Shown here: positions 1-4,412 of the stretch, one piece after another
Layout: each line of letters begins with the position of its first letter
How positions within the stretch are numbered: position 1 is the stretch's first letter
NCBI GenBank assembly: GCA_020625635.1
Contig: JAHLBL010000028.1
Coordinates: 1 to 12,488, forward strand
Reading direction: 5' to 3'
Origin: a bacterium
Lineage (GTDB): Bacteria; Bacillota; Clostridia; Oscillospirales; Acutalibacteraceae
Length of the DNA stretch: 12,488 bases
Notes under the pieces: model-generated
Told to the model about the DNA's origin: nothing
The model's database searches: none
What the model saw: the letters and a program-made list of their open reading frames with translations, nothing else
Position numbers and translations under genes: made by a program

Positions 1-233
1 TTATTTGAAACTTTTTTGCTTGTTAATGATTTACTATTAACACTTAGTTTTTCATTCAAGCATAACGACTGTAACGCATCTGAGCTTTCGACATAGTATT
101 CTTCTTTTCCGTCCCAGTTTAATTCTCCGAATGAATAGTGCTGTCCTTCGGTTGCCCACTTTAAGACCATGTCAATAAAAATGTCATGTGTCAGTTTTTC
201 ATTAACATAAAACTTTGTTGAAAACCTTATCAT
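1..233 (-). CDS. Partial gene of unknown function, N-terminal 77 residues
   Basis: An open frame starts at an ATG (233-231) and runs off the left edge without a stop. A strong ribosome binding site, AAAGGAGG, lies about 6 nt before the start. The visible protein begins MIRFSTKFYV and continues with mixed charged and aromatic residues (KWATEGQHYSFGELNWDGKEE). There is no signal peptide and no membrane segment in this part, so a cytoplasmic protein is likely. It follows the XRE-type regulator on the same strand by about 107 nt with no terminator between them, so the two are probably cotranscribed. I do not recognise the family. The position behind a small regulator in an AT-rich stretch suggests an accessory gene, but that is inference and the missing C-terminus prevents a functional call. 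Confidence 0.7.
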   Translation of the reverse strand, partial: MIRFSTKFYVNEKLTHDIFIDMVLKWATEGQHYSFGELNWDGKEEYYVESSDALQSLCLNEKLSVNSKSLTSKKVSN

Positions 234-340
234 AATAAACCTCCTTTATTCTTTCTTTTTATCAAACTACCGAAATCATAATGTACAAACCAAAATAAAC
301 AGTTGTATCAGACTGCCCTTTTATCTCCGAAAAATCCTGC

Positions 341-709
341 TTACAACAGAAACTTCTCTTTCAAGCCCTTCAGAAATTTGTCCCACTCTTCCCTTGGAAC
401 CTTCTGTTTTTGTGAAACGCGGATAGCTTCCTTGACCTCATCGTGTGAGTTTATATATTCGGTCAAATCATCGGAGAGCGCTTTTCTTGATTTTTCCGCA
501 AGATCACAGAGTTCATTTTTCTCAGAATCGTTCAGCACGAGCGCTTCTGCGATTCTCTCGAGAGAGGCGTTTTTGGGCGCGGAGCGCAGACCGCTCTCAA
601 GCTGAGAAACATAAGACCCTGACTTACCGATCAATCTCGCCAGAATTTTTACGGTAAAATGTCTTTCTTTTCTTTTTTCCTTCAAATAATCTCCAAATTG
701 CGAACCCAT
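341..709 (-). CDS. XRE-family helix-turn-helix regulator
   Basis: This 122-residue protein begins MGSQFGDYLKEKRKERHFTV. Residues about 7-62 match a lambda-repressor/Cro (XRE) helix-turn-helix: a first helix LKEKRKER, then IGKSGSYVSQLESGLRSAP as the turn and recognition helix, then LERIAEAL. The C-terminal half is charged and helical with no enzymatic motif, so it may serve in dimerisation or partner binding. It probably represses or activates nearby promoters. Its own promoter (753-781, minus) is near consensus and overlaps a perfect 13-bp palindrome, which fits autoregulation. It lies divergent from the membrane/secreted protein operon at 875-1851 and upstream of the truncated gene at the left edge, so it could control both. 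The ribosome binding site is weak (GGGCGAGAAG). The family call is firm; the targets are inferred. Confidence 0.85.
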   Translation of the reverse strand: MGSQFGDYLKEKRKERHFTVKILARLIGKSGSYVSQLESGLRSAPKNASLERIAEALVLNDSEKNELCDLAEKSRKALSDDLTEYINSHDEVKEAIRVSQKQKVPREEWDKFLKGLKEKFLL

Positions 710-752
710 TCTTCTCGCCCTTTATTGTCGAAACAAGTCGATTTATGGTATA

Positions 753-781
753 ATTATAGTATATAAGACTATTGTTGTCAA
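753..781 (-). promoter_or_regulatory. Sigma-A promoter of the XRE regulator
   Basis: On the minus strand, a perfect -35 box TTGACA (776-781) and a perfect -10 box TATAAT (753-758) are separated by exactly 17 bp. It drives the regulator that begins at 709 and probably the truncated gene behind it. Confidence 0.8.
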
Positions 782-784
782 CAA
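772..784. promoter_or_regulatory. 13-bp palindrome, candidate operator
   Basis: TTGTTG-T-CAACAA is a perfect inverted repeat with one central base. It covers the -35 box of the XRE promoter and lies 21 bp upstream of the -35 box of the divergent operon. Binding here would block the regulator's own promoter. Which protein binds is inference; the neighbouring XRE protein is the natural candidate. Confidence 0.45.
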
Positions 785-804
785 ATGTTTGGTTTAAAAA
801 ACTA

Positions 805-833
805 TTGAAAGTAAAGCATTTTTAGAATATAAT
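805..833 (+). promoter_or_regulatory. Sigma-A promoter of the membrane/secreted protein operon
   Basis: TTGAAA (805-810) and TATAAT (828-833) are separated by 17 bp. Transcription would begin near 840, about 35 nt before the start codon at 875. It is divergent from the XRE promoter, with about 23 bp between the two -35 boxes. Confidence 0.75.
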
Positions 834-874
834 ATATTTAACAAAGCTTTCACAAATAATAAAGGGGGAAAACA

Positions 875-1354
875 ATGAATAAAATCTGTAAAGAATATAT
901 TTCCGACGCTAAAAAATTCTTTCCGATTATGGGTAAGAACGAGCGCGGTTACCTTCGCGGAATCATTTCTGAGCTTGAGGATTGTATTGAGCGCGAGTCG
1001 ATCACTACAAAGCAGGAGCTGTATGTAAAATATCGTCAGCCGTATGATTTAGCGAACGACTACTACAGCAGGTTTGAGACGGATGAGATTGTGAAGAAAA
1101 TCAGGATTGCGAAATATATAAAAATGTTGATAATTTCGATAATCATTACAATGTTTGTTGTCGCATCAGTTTTTTCTACATTGACAATACACCGTAGTTT
1201 ACAATATTCCAGAGAAGAAATGGTTGATACCGAGGAATACAATCTTGAATCAGCAACCGAACATCCCAACGGTTATACAATTCACAATAACATTCAAAGT
1301 GAAGGTTTTGTTACAGACAATAATACTATATACGAAGATGAGACAATAAGTTAA
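875..1354 (+). CDS. Single-pass membrane protein with DUF1700/HAAS-like N-terminus (DUF6120-like)
   Basis: This 159-residue protein has a strong ribosome binding site (AAAGGGGG, 7 nt before the ATG). Residues 1-70 form a charged helical domain (MGKNERGYLRGIISELEDCI) ending in YRQPYDLANDYYSRF. This resembles the 'LG-P-LA-Y' end of DUF1700/HAAS signalling domains, which often accompany PadR-type regulators and sit on membrane proteins. One membrane segment follows (about residues 84-105, MLIISIIITMFVVASVFSTL), then about 50 residues rich in Glu, Thr and Asn that are probably outside the cell. The overall look fits proteins labelled DUF6120, recalled rather than searched. It is cotranscribed with the secreted protein 11 nt downstream, so a role in sensing, anchoring or handling that protein is plausible but unproven. 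Confidence 0.7.
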   Translation: MNKICKEYISDAKKFFPIMGKNERGYLRGIISELEDCIERESITTKQELYVKYRQPYDLANDYYSRFETDEIVKKIRIAKYIKMLIISIIITMFVVASVFSTLTIHRSLQYSREEMVDTEEYNLESATEHPNGYTIHNNIQSEGFVTDNNTIYEDETIS

Positions 1355-1365
1355 AGGAGAAAGCA

Positions 1366-1851
1366 ATGAAAAAATTACTATCATTCCTCATTATTGCAGC
1401 TTTAATACTTACATTAAGCATTTCTGTATATGCAGAAGACGGCAGCAATACCGAATCAGGCGGAACCGTGGTTGAAATTGAATATCTCGAAAACGGAGAT
1501 TACATTGAAACCGTTCTTGAAAACGAAACAATTATTATTCCCAGTGACGCCACAGCAACAACAGTAACAAAAACAAAAGTCAAGAACTACAAAAACAGTG
1601 CAGGCACGATTCTTTGGTCAATAAAGGTTCAGGGAACATTCACGTACAACGGAACAACGTGCAGCTGTACAAACGCCGAACATCAGGCAACCTCATACGC
1701 TTCTACATGGACAATTATCAGCGCCTCCCACAGCAGAAGAGGAAACGCCGCAACCGCAACTGCTACCGCAAGACATACTTCAGGTGTTGGATATGACGAC
1801 TACACCCGTTCAGTAACCTTAAGGTGCAGCCCGACAGGTGAATTCACCTGA
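1366..1851 (+). CDS. Small secreted protein of unknown function (DUF6147-like)
   Basis: This 161-residue protein has a clear Sec signal peptide: MKK, then a hydrophobic core, with likely cleavage after VYA (residue 23). The mature part is rich in Thr, Ala, Ser and Asn. It carries YLENGDYIETVLE near its start and a beta-rich C-terminal half with a Trp in each strand-like repeat (ILWSIKV, STWTII), then NAATATATARHTSG and a final SVTLRCSPTG. There are three cysteines (99, 101, 154). The composition suggests an all-beta exported domain similar to proteins labelled DUF6147, a recalled resemblance only. The ATG has a good ribosome binding site (AAAGGAG). It follows the membrane protein by 11 nt and is closed by a hairpin terminator. 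No catalytic motif or cell-wall anchor is seen. An extracellular signal, adhesin or antagonistic protein are all possible. Confidence 0.75.
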   Translation: MKKLLSFLIIAALILTLSISVYAEDGSNTESGGTVVEIEYLENGDYIETVLENETIIIPSDATATTVTKTKVKNYKNSAGTILWSIKVQGTFTYNGTTCSCTNAEHQATSYASTWTIISASHSRRGNAATATATARHTSGVGYDDYTRSVTLRCSPTGEFT

Positions 1852-1885
1852 TAATAACTCCCTTTATTATTTGTGAAGCGATTTA

Positions 1886-1920
1886 CAGGCCCGGGAAAAC
1901 TCCGGGTCTGCATTTTCATT
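1886..1920 (+). terminator. Rho-independent terminator after the secreted protein gene
   Basis: A 9-bp stem (CAGGCCCGG at 1886-1894 with CCGGGTCTG at 1902-1910, one G-U pair) and a 7-nt loop are followed by a modest T-rich tail (CATTTTCATT). The stem is strong and the tail is weak. Confidence 0.65.
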
Positions 1921-1969
1921 AAGTAAGCGCTGATTAATTTGGGTGCTAATTATTCAGCGATTACTTAAT
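1918..1969. repeat. Imperfect 22-bp inverted repeat with 8-nt loop
   Basis: Arms at 1918-1939 and 1948-1969 match at 20 of 22 positions around the loop TGGGTGCT. The arms contain ATTAAGTAA and CGCTGA. The unit would fold into a long hairpin on either strand. It lies between the secreted-protein terminator and the PadR promoter. It could be a small miniature transposable element, a dispersed intergenic repeat or a regulatory hairpin; copy number in the genome would decide. Confidence 0.55.
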
Positions 1970-1976
1970 TTACCTA

Positions 1977-2006
1977 TTGATTTTTAAGGTATTTTTGTCG
2001 TATAAT
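1977..2006 (+). promoter_or_regulatory. Sigma-A promoter of the PadR regulator
   Basis: TTGATT (1977-1982) and TATAAT (2001-2006) are separated by 18 bp, with the start codon 29 nt further on. It immediately follows the 22-bp inverted repeat. Confidence 0.6.
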
Positions 2007-2035
2007 ATATACATATTTCAAATCGAGGTTTATTT

Positions 2036-2389
2036 ATGGCTACTAAAAACTACTTTATGAACGGAATAACCGAGCTTCTTGTGCTCTCGCTTCTGCGCGA
2101 GCAGGACAGGTATGTGTATGATATCGTGAAATCAATCGAGGAGATGTCCGAGGGTTTTCTCGAAATATCTCAGAACACGGTCTATACAGCGACCTACAAG
2201 CTTGTTTCCGAAGGCAAGATTTCCGAATACACCGAAACAGTCGGCAAAAAGCGCACACGCGTTTACTACCACATCGAGCCCGACGGGATCGAGTATCTCG
2301 AGGAACTTGACTTCACCTACCGCCGACATACTAAAGGAGTAAATCTCATCCTTGCCTGCCTCGACAAAAACAAAGAAAAAGAAAACTAA
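2036..2389 (+). CDS. PadR-family transcriptional regulator
   Basis: This 117-residue protein has the PadR winged helix at residues 1-85. A first helix GITELLVLSLLREQDRYVYD is followed by ISQNTVYTATYKLVSEGKIS (recognition helix) and a wing with GKKRTRVYYHIEPDGIEYLEEL. PadR proteins are mostly repressors of membrane, transport or stress genes and often respond to a ligand or a membrane partner. The short C-terminus is helical, as in the small PadR subgroup. The gene has its own promoter and a strong terminator, so it is monocistronic. PadR proteins are commonly paired with DUF1700/HAAS membrane proteins; one such protein lies about 0.7 kb upstream but in a separate transcript. The ribosome binding site is GAGG, 7 nt before the ATG. 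The family call is firm; the target is unknown. Confidence 0.88.
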   Translation: MATKNYFMNGITELLVLSLLREQDRYVYDIVKSIEEMSEGFLEISQNTVYTATYKLVSEGKISEYTETVGKKRTRVYYHIEPDGIEYLEELDFTYRRHTKGVNLILACLDKNKEKEN

Positions 2390-2430
2390 CCGCTTGAACA
2401 TTGGAGTGTTCAGGCGGTTTGTTGTTTTAA
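2388..2430 (+). terminator. Rho-independent terminator of the PadR gene
   Basis: A 13-bp stem (2388-2400 with 2407-2419, one G-U pair, AACCGC against GCGGTT at the base) and a 6-nt loop TTGGAG are followed by TTGTTGTTTT. It begins inside the stop codon of the PadR gene. Confidence 0.9.
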
Positions 2431-2458
2431 TATCATATAAAGCTTAGTATTTTAAAAG

Positions 2459-2534
2459 CGACAAAGTCATCACTTATTATTTTTTTCCAAAAACTGTAAA
2501 TATCTATTACAAAAAAAGCAAAAAAACTTTGTCG
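2459..2534. repeat. 9-bp perfect inverted repeat
   Basis: CGACAAAGT (2459-2467) and ACTTTGTCG (2526-2534) are separated by 58 bp of very A/T-rich sequence. The right arm lies next to the end of the broken transposase frame, so the pair may mark an excision or insertion scar. The arms are short and this may be chance. Confidence 0.35.
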
Positions 2535-2540
2535 AGAAAT

Positions 2541-2648
2541 TCATATTCGTCTATTACTTCGAACAGCACCTACGCTTTTAGGATTATATTGTTCGATGAT
2601 CTGCTTTGCGAGATTCTCTACGGGTGTGCTTTTTTCTTGCCAGTTCAT
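2541..2648 (-). pseudogene. Truncated N-terminus of a probable IS256-type transposase
   Basis: An ATG at 2648 opens a 35-codon frame starting MNWQEKSTPVENLAKQ and continuing IIEQYNPKSV before the sequence turns unrelated and stops. 'LAKQIIEQY-PKS' is typical of the first 30 residues of IS256-family transposases of Firmicutes, where 'VEEMQ-ALKD' normally follows; here the match ends at about residue 26. A plausible promoter lies upstream on the minus strand (TTGCAT, 16 bp, TACAAT), as expected for the intact left end of an insertion sequence. The rest of the element (about 1.1 kb) is missing. I read this as the stub left by a deletion. The call rests on recalled similarity over only about 25 residues. 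Confidence 0.4.
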
Positions 2649-2711
2649 TAATTTTCTGCCCTTTCTTTATACTGTAGCAATATTGTAGCACACTTATCCG
2701 CAAATGCAAAA

Positions 2712-2745
2712 TGCGCAAGTCATATTTTAACTTGCACACTTTTTT
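2712..2745 (-). terminator. Terminator-like hairpin downstream of spoVAD
   Basis: A 9-bp stem (TGCGCAAGT at 2712-2720 with ACTTGCACA at 2730-2738, one G-U pair) has a 9-nt loop. On the minus strand it is followed by TTTTGCATTT, so it could end spoVAD transcripts. On the plus strand it is followed by six T, so it may act in both directions. It may instead be part of the end of the decayed insertion sequence. Confidence 0.45.
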
Positions 2746-2800
2746 ACGGGGTTTCAAAGGCATATTTATTTTCCTTGATTTCTGTTCCTTTATAACTGAT

Positions 2801-2917
2801 TTAATAGCAGAGTGACTCTCGTTTATAAATATTCAGCACCCAATAAATGCACTGTGACATTTCGTTCATATTGCTGTAGGTTGTATCAATTCCGTTGTTA
2901 AGAGCAAACCCTGTCAT
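2801..2917 (-). CDS. Possible 38-codon ORF overlapping the spoVAD stop
   Basis: The ATG (2917-2915) overlaps the TGA of spoVAD as ATGA, the arrangement seen in translationally coupled genes. The frame gives 38 residues beginning MTGFALNNGIDTTYSNMNEM and ending in YKRESLCY. It has no signal peptide, membrane segment or family resemblance; in particular it does not look like SpoVAE, the usual partner after SpoVAD. It may be a small real protein, the remnant of a decayed gene, or chance read-through sequence. No independent ribosome binding site was found. Confidence 0.25.
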   Translation of the reverse strand: MTGFALNNGIDTTYSNMNEMSQCIYWVLNIYKRESLCY

Positions 2918-3918
2918 TGTGTAATATTCACCAAATGAGCGACGGCGGGGATGGATTTGCCTTGCGCGGAAGAGACGGGACTCATAAGCGCGCCTGTCGG
3001 TATAAAAAGGATATTGTGATATTTTCCGTTTATCATATCGGGCAGAATCGTCGAACAGAACACCGCTGCACAGCAGCCCGCTCCCGAGCCGCCCGCGTGG
3101 ACGTCCTGCGCCTCACGGTCGTAAATCATAAGACCGCAGTCGTTATGGCGGCTTCGGATATCATAGCCCTCGGCGACGAGCAGCTCATACAGACAGTCCG
3201 AGCCCACAACGCCTAAATCGCCCGTGAGTATTAGATCATAATCCCGCGGCCGTGTCCCCGTATCCTCAAAAAAATCAATTATACTCCCCGCCGCCGCAGG
3301 TGCCATGGCGGCGCCCATATTGTTGGGGTCGGAGATATCGAGGTCGGTTATCCTGCCTACTGTGGCGCGGGTTACACGCGGGGCGGATTTACCGCGAGAG
3401 AGCACGCAGCAGCCCGCGCCCGTTACCGTCCACTGTGAAGTCGGGGTGCGCTGTCCGCCGTACTCGAGCGGGAGCCTGTACTGACGCTCAGCCGTACAGA
3501 AATGCGACGAAGTCGCGCAGGCGGCTGTTCTCGCGGCGCCGCCGCTCACCGCCATAGCGGCGAGGATTATCCCCTGCGCGAAGGTGGAGCAGGCTCCGTA
3601 TTGCCCGAGGTACGGAATGTTGAATTCCTTTGAGGAAAAGCTCGAGCTGATGCACTGGTTTAAAAGGTCGCCCGCGAATATGAAATCAACGTCCTCGGTC
3701 TTGATACCTGCGCGCTCAACAGCTCTGATAACCGCCTCCTGCTGGAGAACGCACTCCGCCGCCTCAAAGGTCGGCTGACCGAGGTACGCGTCATAGAAAA
3801 CCTTGTCAAACCTCCCCGCGAGCGGACCTTCCGCTTCCTTTTTTCCCGCCGCTGCCGCATAACCGATTATCGAGGGCTCGTCCTCAAACGCTATTGTATA
3901 TCTTCCGATTCTTTTCAT
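2914..3918 (-). CDS. spoVAD: Stage V sporulation protein AD (dipicolinate-binding)
   Basis: This 334-residue protein has the thiolase/ketosynthase-like fold of SpoVAD. Hallmarks are MKRIGRYTIAFEDEPSIIGY at the start, FAGDLLNQCISSSF (81-94), the active-cysteine-like loop YGACSTFAQG (Cys110), the TPTSQWTVTGAG core, LTGDLGVVGSD (231-241), DVHAGGSGAGC (272-282) and IPTGALMSPVSSAQG near the end. In Bacillus, SpoVAD binds dipicolinic acid and works with SpoVAC and SpoVAE to move Ca-DPA into the forespore core. I chose the ATG at 3918 because it has a good ribosome binding site (AAAGGCGG) and matches the family N-terminus; a longer frame to 4026 adds 36 unrelated residues. Neither spoVAC nor spoVAE is adjacent, unlike the usual spoVAC-AD-AE order, so either they are elsewhere or this is an isolated paralogue. 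Confidence 0.92.
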   Translation of the reverse strand: MKRIGRYTIAFEDEPSIIGYAAAAGKKEAEGPLAGRFDKVFYDAYLGQPTFEAAECVLQQEAVIRAVERAGIKTEDVDFIFAGDLLNQCISSSFSSKEFNIPYLGQYGACSTFAQGIILAAMAVSGGAARTAACATSSHFCTAERQYRLPLEYGGQRTPTSQWTVTGAGCCVLSRGKSAPRVTRATVGRITDLDISDPNNMGAAMAPAAAGSIIDFFEDTGTRPRDYDLILTGDLGVVGSDCLYELLVAEGYDIRSRHNDCGLMIYDREAQDVHAGGSGAGCCAAVFCSTILPDMINGKYHNILFIPTGALMSPVSSAQGKSIPAVAHLVNITQ

Positions 3919-3939
3919 ATATAAACCGCCTTTCGTATT

Positions 3940-3968
3940 TATTATAACTTCACGCGGAAATTTTATAC
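3940..3968 (-). promoter_or_regulatory. Possible sigma-G/sigma-F-type promoter of spoVAD
   Basis: On the minus strand GTATA (3964-3968) fits the sigma-G -35 pattern G-H-A-T-R, and TATAATA (3940-3946) matches the -10 pattern CATNNTA at all but the first base, with a 17-bp spacer. spoVA genes are known to be forespore sigma-G targets. The -10 also looks like sigma-A, but no good sigma-A -35 accompanies it. Confidence 0.35.
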
Positions 3969-3983
3969 GGGCACAAAATTCTG

Positions 3984-4012
3984 TTGCCTCAGACGGGTTT
4001 TTATGATAAGAT
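3984..4012 (+). promoter_or_regulatory. Sigma-A-like promoter of the TfoX-domain gene
   Basis: TTGCCT (3984-3989) and TAAGAT (4007-4012) are separated by 17 bp, 28 nt before the start codon at 4040. It is a moderate match only, and divergent from spoVAD. Confidence 0.4.
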
Positions 4013-4039
4013 TTAGTCATCACCATAAGGAGGGGTAAT

Positions 4040-4357
4040 ATGGCTTCAACAAAGGATTATCTCGATTACATTCTGGAACAGCTCAGCGGACTTGAGGAAA
4101 TAACTCACCGCGCTATGATGGGCGAGTATATTATTTATTACAATGGCAAAGTAATCGGCGGAATATACGACAACCGCTTTCTGATAAAGCCCACAAAATC
4201 CGCGAAGGCACTGATGCCCGAGACGCCGTTCGAGCTTCCCTACGAGGGAGCGAAGGAAATGCTGCTCGTCGAGAATATCGAGGACAGGGATTTTATGGCG
4301 GAGCTTTTCAACGCCGTTGTCGACGAACTCCCCGCTCCGAAAAAGAAAAAGAAATGA
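4040..4357 (+). CDS. TfoX/Sxy N-terminal-domain protein
   Basis: This 105-residue protein matches the TfoX N-terminal domain: DYILEQLSGLEEITHRAMMGEYIIYYNGKVIGGIYDNRFLIKPT, then AKALMPETPFELPYEGAKEMLLVENIEDRDFMAELFNAVVDELP. In gamma-proteobacteria this domain belongs to the competence activator TfoX/Sxy. In Firmicutes stand-alone copies are common and their role is unknown, so a competence function should not be assumed. The helix-hairpin-helix TfoX C-terminal domain is absent, and the protein ends in a lysine run (PAPKKKKK). The ribosome binding site AAGGAGGGG is strong. The gene is divergent from spoVAD and ends in a terminator shared with the convergent VanW-domain gene. It is a soluble cytoplasmic protein by composition. 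Confidence 0.85.
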   Translation: MASTKDYLDYILEQLSGLEEITHRAMMGEYIIYYNGKVIGGIYDNRFLIKPTKSAKALMPETPFELPYEGAKEMLLVENIEDRDFMAELFNAVVDELPAPKKKKK

Positions 4358-4360
4358 AAA

Positions 4361-4405
4361 ACGCCGCAACGCAAACCCGAATCGGGAGCGCTGCGGCGTA
4401 TTTTA
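4361..4405. terminator. Bidirectional terminator between the TfoX-domain and VanW-domain genes
   Basis: An 8-bp GC-rich outer stem (ACGCCGCA at 4361-4368 with TGCGGCGT at 4392-4399) encloses further pairings (CGC with GCG, CCCGA with TCGGG). On the plus strand it is followed by ATTTTAT; on the minus strand it is followed by TTTTTCATTTC. Both convergent genes end within about 15 nt of it. Confidence 0.85.
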
Positions 4406-4412
4406 TAATGTT

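Larger units (their letters stand above)
2431..2800. other. Gene-free AT-rich intergenic stretch with mobile-element debris
   Basis: No complete gene is seen on either strand. The stretch holds a 9-bp inverted repeat (CGACAAAGT at 2459-2467 and its complement at 2526-2534), a likely transposase remnant (2541-2648, minus), a direct repeat TGTAGCA (2673-2679 and 2684-2690) over the remnant's promoter area, and a terminator-like hairpin (2712-2745). It is A+T rich compared with the spoVAD side. Confidence 0.6.

Noticed and set aside
2431..2800. CRISPR array or tRNA gene
   Set aside because: No regular direct repeats with spacers and no cloverleaf sequence were found here or elsewhere in the window.
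3919..4026. 36-residue N-terminal extension of SpoVAD
   Set aside because: The internal ATG at 3918 has a good ribosome binding site and matches the family start, and a promoter-like sequence lies within the extension.
4040..4357. Competence regulator tfoX
   Set aside because: Only the N-terminal domain is present and no competence genes are nearby, so a gene symbol and competence role are not supported.
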